Shown here in pieces: positions 32,383-40,213 of a stretch of 64,000 bases of DNA. The stretch is from the NCBI RefSeq assembly GCF_023206395.1, contig NZ_CP066150.1:558001-622000 (forward strand), given 5' to 3'. Source of the DNA: Vibrio sp. ED004 (GTDB taxonomy: Bacteria; Pseudomonadota; Gammaproteobacteria; Enterobacterales; Vibrionaceae). The first letter of the stretch is position 1. Each line of letters starts with the position of its first letter. A program made the translations under genes and the position numbers. The notes under the pieces were generated by a model. It was not told the DNA's origin, ran no database searches, and saw only the letters and a program-made list of their open reading frames with translations.

Positions 32383-32655
32383 CTAGAACTCTTTGCTTGA
32401 AGGTGCACACCCTAGATGCTGCAGCAACACATAGATGCTTTCTTGATCGAGTGCGACACGACGAAACAGATCCGCAAACGTTGGATCACCACCGAAGCAC
32501 GTCTGGATGTAGTGATTAATTTCATTACTGTCGTAACCCTCGACGTACAAGGTTCTAACCCATTGATACTCAACAGCCTTCAAATTGTTCAGTGTAGATT
32601 CGCTAAGAGTGGGGCGTGTGACGCTCAAGTGTGGCTCCGGGAAATTCAAATACAT
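32383..32655 (-). CDS. Hypothetical protein of 90 residues
   Basis: The product has a globular composition: Trp, Cys and His are present, and helices such as VEYQWVRTLYVEGYDSNEINHYIQTC are followed by DPTFADLFRRVALDQESIYVLLQHLG. This looks like a real small protein and not a chance frame. The ribosome site before 32655 is weak (TAATGG). No family is recognised, and the neighbours give no functional hint. Confidence 0.55.
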   Translation of the reverse strand: MYLNFPEPHLSVTRPTLSESTLNNLKAVEYQWVRTLYVEGYDSNEINHYIQTCFGGDPTFADLFRRVALDQESIYVLLQHLGCAPSSKEF

Positions 32656-32816
32656 CCATTATGATTGGCGGTATTTAATCAGAGCTAAATGACGACTTTA
32701 TGACAGTCAAAATAATTCTTTGAACTCGTGTCGATTCATTTCAACCTTTGGCTGAGTATCACGCTCTAGAAGCTGTATTGAGTGCTTCGCCGTTAATTGA
32801 GAACGTTAGATAAATA

Positions 32817-32840
32817 AATGCCAAGCGGCGGCTTGGCATT
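32817..32840 (-). terminator. Hairpin downstream of the thioesterase gene
   Basis: AATGCCAAGC pairs perfectly with GCTTGGCATT around GGCG. On the minus strand it lies about 55 bases after the thioesterase stop and is followed by ATTTATTTATC. Confidence 0.7.
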
Positions 32841-32893
32841 GAAATAGTGGGTATTGAAAGAGCTTGGTTGCAAGGCAGGGCTAGTGATTAACC

Positions 32894-33397
32894 CTATTTA
32901 AGGTACTTCACGTGCGCTTCCATCTCTTCGCCGATTTGCTTTCGCATGTTCATTAGGCGGATAGCGGAATCTCTCAATTCGATGTCTTCTGGTGTTTCTG
33001 GCACCCATTCAGGCACCTTAGTCGGGTTACCGTTTTCATCAACTGCCACCATAATCACGATACAGTGAGTGGTTAGACGGTTATTCAACTCTTTAGGGTC
33101 GCTCGCTTGTACATCTATCGCAATGTGCATAGAAGACGAACCGGTATAGATGACTTTCGCACTTACCTCTACTAGGTTGCCTACATGGATTGGGGCAACA
33201 AATCGAATACCACCAGCGTAGGCCGTAATGCAATATTTGCCACTCCACCCAGCAGAACAAGCATAGGCAGCTAAATCGATCCACTTCATTGCTGCGCCAC
33301 CATGAACTTTACCACCAAAGTTCACATCCCCGGGTTCAGCTAAAAAACGCAGAGTAACGTCTCGTTTACCATCTTGTCGGCTATTGTTACTGCTCAT
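32894..33397 (-). CDS. Acyl-CoA thioesterase (hotdog fold)
   Basis: This 167-residue protein has the hotdog signature NFGGKVHGGAAMKWIDLAAYACS, in which a conserved Asp (in WIDLAA) is the likely catalytic acid. It also shows central strands ending CIVIMVAVDENG. Hotdog thioesterases of this type hydrolyse acyl-CoA to free acid and CoA in the cytoplasm. The ATG follows GGAAGATAG. It stands alone between two hairpins. Chain-length preference cannot be read from the sequence. Confidence 0.85.
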   Translation of the reverse strand: MSSNNSRQDGKRDVTLRFLAEPGDVNFGGKVHGGAAMKWIDLAAYACSAGWSGKYCITAYAGGIRFVAPIHVGNLVEVSAKVIYTGSSSMHIAIDVQASDPKELNNRLTTHCIVIMVAVDENGNPTKVPEWVPETPEDIELRDSAIRLMNMRKQIGEEMEAHVKYLK

Positions 33398-33612
33398 CTA
33401 TCTTCCTTCATTATTATTGTGCTGCATAACATGCTTGTTACTTGCTAATAACAATATACATAAGATGATAGAAATTAAAGCGGATAATCTCACGGTTAAG
33501 ACTATTTTTTTCAAACGGATGACGAACCGATGAACATTGATGGTTATTGAGTTTCAAGGTGAGAGATAAACACGGAAAGACAATCGAGAGTACGCCAAAA
33601 GAAAGGGGTGAT

Positions 33613-33648
33613 TGCAAAAAAAAACACCTAGCGTAATGCTAGGTGTTT
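33613..33648 (-). terminator. Terminator of the peptide-binding protein gene
   Basis: AAACACCTAGC pairs with GCTAGGTGTTT around GTAAT; on the minus strand it is followed by eight T. It lies about 135 bases after the stop, and a smaller AGGTAC/GTACCT hairpin sits in between. Confidence 0.8.
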
Positions 33649-33783
33649 CTAAGCCTTTAGGTACTCATGTCGGTACCTTTTATTGTTTGCCAACTAACCG
33701 TTGCTTGTTTGGTTTAGTTAAAGTGACTTTATCGTAATTACCACCAAAGTGGTAGCCAAAACTATTTATTCTTCAGCTCACTT

Positions 33784-35406
33784 TTACTCTTTTATGAAGT
33801 ATAGATCCTTCGCGTAGATATTTCCTTTCGGATTGTTGTTAGGGAAGCCTTTGAGTGTATTTCGCACTAATCGAGTGTGATTGTAGTGATATAAAGGCAT
33901 AACTGCTGCTGATTCGTTAAGTAGTGATTCAGCATGCTGGTATAAAGCAAAGCGATTAGCCTGATCTTCCGTTTTGCTCGCTTTCTGTAACAGCTCATCA
34001 AAATCAGTGTTACAGAAACCACTCTCGTTAGCTGTGTGGCCACATGTGAAGGCTTCTAGTAGCGCTGAGGGTTCTGGGTAGTCACCAAATGCCCATGAGC
34101 GAGCAAGCTGATAATCTCCCGCTCCTTTAGCTGCGACATATGCCTTCCACTCCATATTCTCTAGTTCTACCTTCACGCCAAGCGGTTTCCACATCGAAGC
34201 AATCGCGATGGCGATCTTTTTGTGGTTCTCGCTGGTGTTATACGTGAGTGTGAATGTAAGTGGGTTCTCTTTGTTGTACCCAGCTTCTTCGAGTAACTGT
34301 TTGGCCTTTGCTTGGCGCTGTGAGCTATCAAGCGCTTCGAATAAAGACTTAGGCGCCGTGTAATTCGGGATATTATTAGGTGTCACGCTGCAAGCTTGAG
34401 GTTCGCCTTGGCCTGTTACTTTATCGACCAATATGTCTCGGTCGACCGCCATACTCAGCGCTTGTCGAACTCTGACATCATCAAACGGAGCTTGACGAGT
34501 ATTGAACGAATAAACATACGATCCTAATAACGCTTGCGCCTTAATCTGTTCAGGGCTCTCTTTGACAAGCTTTTGGTAATACTCAAGCTGAACGCGGTTC
34601 GTCATATCAATCTCACCAGACTGATAACGAATCAGCTCTGCGTTTTGAGAGGATAAACCTAGGTAGGTCACCTTATTGATGACAGTTGAAGTGTTATCCC
34701 AGTAATTTGAGTTTCTGGTGACTTCGACGTATTCATTGGGTACCCATTTGCTGAGCGTGTAAGCGCCATTAGTCGCGATATTTTCCGCGCGAGTCCATTG
34801 GTCTCCCTTCTCTTCAACCAACTTAGAAGGCAGAGGGAAGAAGGTCTTGATACTCATTAAACTCATGAAATAGGGCGTAGGCTTTGAAAGCGAGATCTCT
34901 ACCGTGCGATCGTCTAGTGCTTGAATACCAAGCTCTGATGGATCTTTATCCCCAGCAAGAATCTCGCTGGCATTAACGATATTTGCCGTCGAGAACACAA
35001 ATCCGGTGTTGTTACCCGTTTTCGGAGACACGGCACGCTGCCAACCAAACACAAAGTCTGATGCGGTGACTGGTTCGCCATTCGACCACTTAAGGCCGCT
35101 TTTTAAAACGAACGTAACCGTCTTACCGCCGTTGCTGAATGTCCAACTTTCAGCTTGTCCTGGAATGATCTGCCCATCGCTGTTTTCGATCACGAAGCCT
35201 TCAAACATGTCATTGACGATGATGTCTCCGGGCATGCCTGAATTGACGAAACTTGGGTCGAGAGTATTGGGTTCGGCGCCATTACCACGAACAAAATGTT
35301 GCTCTTCAGCTAACGGAGTATCAGCTGTGATAGAGGCAGCGAAGCTTGAAGCAGACGTTAAAGCCAGCAGTGACGATATGATCACAGGCAGCGTTGGTTG
35401 GGTCAT
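33784..35406 (-). CDS. Oligopeptide ABC transporter substrate-binding protein (SBP_bac_5, OppA/MppA-like)
   Basis: This 540-residue periplasmic protein has a signal peptide ending Ser-Phe-Ala-Ala. It carries the family markers VRGNGAEPNTLDPSFV, DMFEGFVIENSDGQIIPGQAESW and LKSGLKWSNGEPVTASDFVFGWQR. The domain runs the whole length, as usual for OppA-type proteins. The ATG has AAAGGAA upstream. No permease or ATPase genes lie beside it, so it is an orphan binding protein that must use a transporter encoded elsewhere or act in sensing. Peptides are the likely ligands by family. Confidence 0.88.
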   Translation of the reverse strand: MTQPTLPVIISSLLALTSASSFAASITADTPLAEEQHFVRGNGAEPNTLDPSFVNSGMPGDIIVNDMFEGFVIENSDGQIIPGQAESWTFSNGGKTVTFVLKSGLKWSNGEPVTASDFVFGWQRAVSPKTGNNTGFVFSTANIVNASEILAGDKDPSELGIQALDDRTVEISLSKPTPYFMSLMSIKTFFPLPSKLVEEKGDQWTRAENIATNGAYTLSKWVPNEYVEVTRNSNYWDNTSTVINKVTYLGLSSQNAELIRYQSGEIDMTNRVQLEYYQKLVKESPEQIKAQALLGSYVYSFNTRQAPFDDVRVRQALSMAVDRDILVDKVTGQGEPQACSVTPNNIPNYTAPKSLFEALDSSQRQAKAKQLLEEAGYNKENPLTFTLTYNTSENHKKIAIAIASMWKPLGVKVELENMEWKAYVAAKGAGDYQLARSWAFGDYPEPSALLEAFTCGHTANESGFCNTDFDELLQKASKTEDQANRFALYQHAESLLNESAAVMPLYHYNHTRLVRNTLKGFPNNNPKGNIYAKDLYFIKE

Positions 35407-35508
35407 TGTAATTCCTTTTACAACTTAAACAGTACTCAGTGCATTAAACATGAATCGGTCGTTGGTTGCAACAACAGTAAGTGCGTATTAAAGGAATTTG
35501 AAAGTGTT

Positions 35509-35544
35509 GTGAATAAAATAAAAATGCCTGCGATAAAGCAGGCA
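35509..35544 (-). terminator. Terminator of the EamA gene
   Basis: TGCCTGC pairs with GCAGGCA around six bases and is followed on the minus strand by TTTTTATTTTATT. Confidence 0.8.
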
Positions 35545-35585
35545 CTGTGGTGAAAGGTTGATTAGCGCATTATTGGTCGCCTAAT

Positions 35586-35630
35586 TTACTCTACTCTACT
35601 CTAATCTAATCTAATCTAATCTAACCTAAG
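35586..35630. repeat. Pentanucleotide tandem repeat
   Basis: Nine consecutive five-base units of the form CTAAT/CTACT (four are exactly CTAAT) lie between the EamA stop codon and its terminator. They are non-coding. Confidence 0.9.
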
Positions 35631-35636
35631 CGAAGT

Positions 35637-36533
35637 TTAGTTAGCTTGCTGAGGCAGGGGCGCTTCAAGCCTTGGTTTTCGTTTAATTTGAGCAAGAATA
35701 ACGCCTGAAATCACCATCACACCACCAATGATATGGAACTGGTTAATCTCTTCACCTAGCCAGGTTGCAGCCAATACAATCGCAACAACAGGCAGCAAGT
35801 TCATGAACATCGCACTGGAATCGGCACCAATGGTATCAATCGCTTTTACCCACATCCAAGGCGCCAGAATAGAAGCCGCAACCGCTGCGTACGCAATCAA
35901 AGGAATTGCTTGTTGCGAAGGAATCAGTTGGTCGCTGGTCAGCCAAAGTGGTGCCAACATTGCGACTGCGAACATCCCCTGCACATAGATCACCACCCAG
36001 CTACTGATTGGCATTTTCCAACGTTTCAACAGCACACAGTAAGAGGCGTAAACAAATGCCGCGATTAGCATGTAACCATCGCCTTGAGTCAGTTCTTGAT
36101 GAATAAAGAACAGCGGGTCACCTTTACCAAGCATTAGGGCTAATCCAGACAGAGACAACACACCGCCGACAATACTTAGGCTAGAAATCGACTTGTTGAG
36201 CAGTGGAACGCTCAGGAATACGCTGATCAACGGCACTAATGAAGTGATCAATGCCATGTTAGAAGCTGTTGTAGTTAGGCCCGCGTAGTAACCCAATGAT
36301 TGGTTTAGCACCATGCCCAAAAAGCCAAGGAATGCCAATTTCGACAAGTTAGGTTTAATGATTGGCCACTGCTTGATAACCGAGCGGATACAGAAAGGCG
36401 TCAGGATTAACATTGCAATGAACCAACGGTAAAAACTCATCGCGCTCGGTTCGATAGTGCTTGCGGCCAGCTTATTGACGATCGCATTAGCACCCCAGAT
36501 ACAGACTGTGAAAAATGGTAAAAGATAATGCAT
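35637..36533 (-). CDS. EamA/DMT family transporter
   Basis: This 298-residue protein has ten hydrophobic helices in two similar halves, each an EamA domain; the first starts LLPFFTVCIWGANAIVNK. The short basic tail is cytoplasmic. Members of this superfamily export metabolites such as amino acids. The substrate is unknown. A divergent AraC-type regulator gene starts about 100 bases away, a frequent arrangement in which the regulator controls the exporter. Confidence 0.88.
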   Translation of the reverse strand: MHYLLPFFTVCIWGANAIVNKLAASTIEPSAMSFYRWFIAMLILTPFCIRSVIKQWPIIKPNLSKLAFLGFLGMVLNQSLGYYAGLTTTASNMALITSLVPLISVFLSVPLLNKSISSLSIVGGVLSLSGLALMLGKGDPLFFIHQELTQGDGYMLIAAFVYASYCVLLKRWKMPISSWVVIYVQGMFAVAMLAPLWLTSDQLIPSQQAIPLIAYAAVAASILAPWMWVKAIDTIGADSSAMFMNLLPVVAIVLAATWLGEEINQFHIIGGVMVISGVILAQIKRKPRLEAPLPQQAN

Positions 36534-36631
36534 GTGGTTTCCGTCGCAAATGAGTTGATGCGGCTAGTTTGACAGGTCGTTATACTTACAGATATCTTTA
36601 AAAAGACATCAGGCGCGATAGGAAGACAAGA

Positions 36632-37420
36632 TTGAAAAAACACTCAAGAAACCTTCACCCATCCTTATCAATCGACAAGGCACCATCCAACGTATTTATG
36701 AATTTCGAAGCGTTCTTATCGAACACCGAAACTCGTGTGCATAGCCACCCTTGGGGACAGGTTCAGTTGATCAGCGGTGGGATTCTTGAAATGGAGGCAG
36801 AAGGAACACGCTTTCTCGCACCGCCACATCTAGCGATTTGGGTACCCGCCGGGGTCATGCACTGCAGTTATAACCGTAAACCATTGGACTACTGTTCTTT
36901 GAATATTGCACGTGAGTTAACTCAACATCTGCCTGAGAAAACCAGCCTTATTAAAATTACGCCGATCGTATCTTCGATCATCGATGACTTTCGCCAGCGT
37001 GACATCAATGTCGCACAAAGCGAACAAGATCAAAGGCTTGTACAGGTACTATTGGACCAATTGGCAGAGCGCCAAGTCGAGCATCACTTCTTACCCTCAA
37101 CCGATAACAAGTATCTTGCGCCTATTCTGGCGGCCATCGAAGAGAACCCAACAGACGATATCTCTCTAAAGGATTGGGCAGAGAAAGTGCACGCAACCGA
37201 GCGAACTTTGTCACGTCATTGCCAAAGTGAATTAGGGATGAGCTTTACTGAGTGGCGACTGCGAGTGCGTTACTTGTACTCAATGGATCTGTTAAGAAAC
37301 GGCCAGTCGGTTAAAGAGGTCGCCCTCACATTAGGCTACAACCAAGCGAGCCCCTTTATTAGCATGTTCAAGAAGTATTCCGGTCAAACGCCGGAGCAAT
37401 ATAAGAATCGCTTGTTGTAG
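36632..37420 (+). CDS. AraC family transcriptional regulator with cupin-like sensor
   Basis: The start is a TTG at 36632 because AGGAAGA sits correctly upstream; the first ATG would remove 22 residues. The 262-residue protein has an N-terminal cupin-like domain (HSHPWGQVQLISGG, then PPHLAIWVPAGVMHC) and two C-terminal helix-turn-helix motifs (~170-260), including VKEVALTLGYNQASPFISMFKKYSGQTPEQYK. It probably regulates the divergent EamA exporter. The inducer is unknown. Confidence 0.87.
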   Translation: MKKHSRNLHPSLSIDKAPSNVFMNFEAFLSNTETRVHSHPWGQVQLISGGILEMEAEGTRFLAPPHLAIWVPAGVMHCSYNRKPLDYCSLNIARELTQHLPEKTSLIKITPIVSSIIDDFRQRDINVAQSEQDQRLVQVLLDQLAERQVEHHFLPSTDNKYLAPILAAIEENPTDDISLKDWAEKVHATERTLSRHCQSELGMSFTEWRLRVRYLYSMDLLRNGQSVKEVALTLGYNQASPFISMFKKYSGQTPEQYKNRLL

Positions 37421-37451
37421 GTTTTGTTTCGGTAGACATCAACGTCGAACA

Positions 37452-37485
37452 CTGGATATTTGCTTTTTGAATAATAAATATCCAG
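37452..37485. repeat. AT-rich inverted repeat downstream of the AraC gene
   Basis: CTGGATATTT (37452-37461) is a perfect inverse of AAATATCCAG (37476-37485), and a third copy, CCGGATATTTTTAT, follows directly. It may act as a terminator for the AraC gene or as an operator for the next gene. Confidence 0.6.
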
Positions 37486-37595
37486 CCGGATATTTTTATA
37501 AAATAAACAGATTGCATATAAACCCTGTTTTGTAGAGTATGAGTGGCACTCACCAGCGGTGGGGCATTACAACAATAATAAGGATACTCAACACA

Positions 37596-38390
37596 ATGAA
37601 AATGCGTTTAAATCTCAGCGTTCTGCTGATTTCAACCGCTCTTAGTCCAGCTTCGCTTGCGAATACTACATACCCTAATGGTTACTACTTAGAAACTGAA
37701 GGACTGAGTGGAAATGCGTTAAAAGACATGCTTGGTGTGATTGCTGCTCGCGGGCAAAAGCAATTATCGTATAACCAAGTTTGGTCTGCATTGAAAGACA
37801 CGAATGAAGATCCGAACAATTCGAATAACGTTATTCTGTATTACAGCGGTCGCTCACAATCTAAAGATTTTACCTCGTCGGGTAACAACGATAAAAATGC
37901 TTGGAACCGTGAACATCTTTGGCCTAAATCTTTTGGTTTTAAGCGTAAAGACCAATGGGGTTATACCGACATTCACCATCTACAATCAACCGATGCTGAG
38001 ATTAACTTAATCCGTTCGAACAAAGACTTCGATTTTGGTGGGGCGCCATTGAAAAAGTCACCGCTTAACAAGACGGGTTACGACAGCTTTGAACCTAGAG
38101 ATGCTGTTAAAGGGGATACCGCTCGTTCGCTTTTCTACATGGCCGTGCGCTATGAAGGAAATAACGCGAAAATGCCTGACTTGTATCTGGTTGATGATAT
38201 GTCGAGTACGTCAGGTCAGCCTAAGGTTGGAAAGCTATGCACCTTACTTAAATGACATAATGCGGATCCAGTGGATGATTGGGAACGTAACCGCCACGAA
38301 AAAGCCGTTAAGTGGCAAGGCAACCGCAACCCCTTCATTGATAACCCAAGCTGGGTAAATGACATCTATAGCAGTAGATGTAACGGGTAA
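37596..38390 (+). pseudogene. Periplasmic/extracellular endonuclease I, interrupted by in-frame TGA
   Basis: Starting at ATG 37596 (AAGGA upstream), the frame encodes a signal peptide (ending Ser-Leu-Ala) and the endonuclease I core. The catalytic motif NREHLWP (Glu106, His107) and Asn137 in DAEINLIRSN are intact. Codon 220 is TGA (38253-38255), where the family normally has Trp. The same frame then continues to a TAA at 38388-38390 with the expected C-terminus (HNADPVDDWERNRHEKAV onward, ending RCNG). One base change therefore removes 44 residues. The family degrades DNA non-specifically in the periplasm or medium. A sequencing error or read-through (the stop is followed by C) cannot be excluded. 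Confidence 0.88.
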
Positions 38391-38435
38391 TTGGTCGTTT
38401 AAATAAAACTCATCGGTAGCTATACTCCTGAAAAA

Positions 38436-38465
38436 TAAAAAGGCCATCTTAGAGATGGCTTTTAA
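38436..38465 (+). terminator. Terminator after the endonuclease gene
   Basis: GCCATCT pairs with AGATGGC around TAG, with A-rich sequence before it and TTTTAAT after it. Confidence 0.75.
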
Positions 38466-38575
38466 TCAATAGCCTAAACATCAGCTCGATAAACACAACC
38501 CTCAATCTGAATGGAATTGCCGAACCTTGAGCGTCACATTGATAGCGGCTCGAACGTTTATTGCGGACTCTTTAA

Positions 38576-38926
38576 CTATAAGAGGTTAATTCCAAAATGT
38601 TTGGCCAGCGTATTTACGACACCAAAACAGACAAACGATATAAGACAACTGAGCAATAACGTCGCCCAAAAGGAATATTTGCTCAGCAAATAAGGAAACA
38701 GTAAGAACATTGGAAGTGTTGGCACCACAAACCAGAACGTATAGAAAGCGTGGTTTGATAGTTTGTCGGAACCTTGGCCTTCGATATACATCCATATTAA
38801 CGCGAGAATTGTGACTGTTGGCAAGGCTGCGACCAAAGCCCCAAGCTTGTCGCTACGCTTGGCAACTTCAGAGATAAGAACAACAATTGCAGCTGTCGTT
38901 AAATACTTGAAAACAATCCACCACAT
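38576..38926 (-). CDS. Small membrane protein, DUF3147-like
   Basis: The ATG at 38926 has GGAG six bases upstream, so it is preferred to the TTG four codons earlier. The 116-residue protein is four hydrophobic helices with the conserved segment SEVAKRSDKLGALVAALPTVT between the first two. The pattern matches DUF3147 proteins of unknown function in the inner membrane. It is a single gene, with no operon partners. Confidence 0.75.
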   Translation of the reverse strand: MWWIVFKYLTTAAIVVLISEVAKRSDKLGALVAALPTVTILALIWMYIEGQGSDKLSNHAFYTFWFVVPTLPMFLLFPYLLSKYSFWATLLLSCLISFVCFGVVNTLAKHFGINLL

Positions 38927-39070
38927 GTTGCGCTCCAAGCATAAATTAAAAGTTTAGCTGACTGAGTCTAAGTCGTGATACGAATTAGGCCGCTCGAAGC
39001 GTTACTAACGTGAGGTAGGAGACAAATTGGTGCTAAAAAGTAGTCTATAGCACCATAGCTATTGATATGT

Positions 39071-40213
39071 CTAATACCCGGTCAGCTCCATATACCCCGT
39101 GCCAGAATGTGTTCCTTTAATTGAGATAGGGCCTTCCCAATAGGGAACCGATAGTGGCATTTTTGCTTTGGGATTGAGTGCCGAGACTGTCAGTTCTATT
39201 TGCTGGCTTGGAATTGAAACCTGCCACTCTGTTGGGTAATCGCGTCCGTCGATTTCTGTTTGATTGACGGCAGTTAGGCTGATGTCTTGCTGTGAAATGG
39301 CAAGGCCAGAACCATCTTGTTGCATCAACCTTGCGCTAGCATAACTGGCTTCGCCTGTTGTTGAATTTCGTAGTTGGAACGCGACTAAGCTAGTCTCATC
39401 ATTGAGCCTCAGTGCAAACCAATCCCAGCCTTGTTGTGAGTCGAGCAAGAACTGCGAGCTCCACTCTCTGTCTATCCAGCCTTTGCCTGAAACTTGATGG
39501 GTCACGCCATCAATCATCACGTTGCCCGATACATCGATGAATGGTTGGCTGTAGTAGTAGGAGGCGACTTTTCCATCGCTACTTTTGGTGCTGTAGCCTT
39601 GCTCACCCTGTTTTTGATAGGGAGCATCGCTGGTGAGTGTCAACGAGTAGCCAAACTGTTCTGACTTGGCGTTCAACGTGGCAGGGAATAGATCATTGCT
39701 TGATGAATTCCACTGCCAATCATCAAGATAGACTCGAAATGGTGAAGCACTTACGCCTGCCAATTCTGCTTGGTCGCGCGACCATTTTTCATCGGCATAG
39801 TGTTTCTCTTTGGTGGTGACAGCACTGTGCGCCATATAGATCTGCTGGCTTTGCCATACTGTTTGCTTAGGCAGCTTGGTTTGATTATCGTTTTCTTCTG
39901 AGGCAGAGGCAAAGCGGAATTGTGTCCATTGCACGCCTAGTTCATTGCCATTTTCATCAGTGAGGTTAGCGGTTAAATACCACCATTCATGGCGAAAGCT
40001 TGGGTGCGCTTGGTGGTCAGCAGGGAATTTGATTTCTACGCCTTTGACTACCGGTGTGAATTGATCATTCTGCTTTTGCTCATTGTTACTGCCGAGTATT
40101 GAACCCATATTTTGAGCGGATTTTGGATCGGCTTTGTCACAACCCCATAGAAATAACAGGTTAAGCAAGACTACGGACATTTTGATTAGCTTACTCTTCA
40201 TATCAATGTTCAT
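39071..40213 (-). CDS. AttH/CrtC-like lipocalin-domain lipoprotein of an ABC system
   Basis: The ATG at 40213 overlaps the stop of the permease gene (TGATG) and has GAGGTG upstream. The 380-residue product starts with a lipoprotein-type signal (Leu-Trp-Gly-Cys near residue 25). It then shows the AttH/carotenoid-hydratase-like motif HPSFRHEWWYLTANL and later GWIDREWSSQF and WDWFALRL. These features define the lipocalin-like family that is often encoded with a LolD-type ATPase and FtsX-type permease. The ligand is unknown; a lipid-like or hydrophobic molecule is a reasonable inference. True hydratase activity is not supported by context. Confidence 0.8.
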   Translation of the reverse strand: MNIDMKSKLIKMSVVLLNLLFLWGCDKADPKSAQNMGSILGSNNEQKQNDQFTPVVKGVEIKFPADHQAHPSFRHEWWYLTANLTDENGNELGVQWTQFRFASASEENDNQTKLPKQTVWQSQQIYMAHSAVTTKEKHYADEKWSRDQAELAGVSASPFRVYLDDWQWNSSSNDLFPATLNAKSEQFGYSLTLTSDAPYQKQGEQGYSTKSSDGKVASYYYSQPFIDVSGNVMIDGVTHQVSGKGWIDREWSSQFLLDSQQGWDWFALRLNDETSLVAFQLRNSTTGEASYASARLMQQDGSGLAISQQDISLTAVNQTEIDGRDYPTEWQVSIPSQQIELTVSALNPKAKMPLSVPYWEGPISIKGTHSGTGYMELTGY

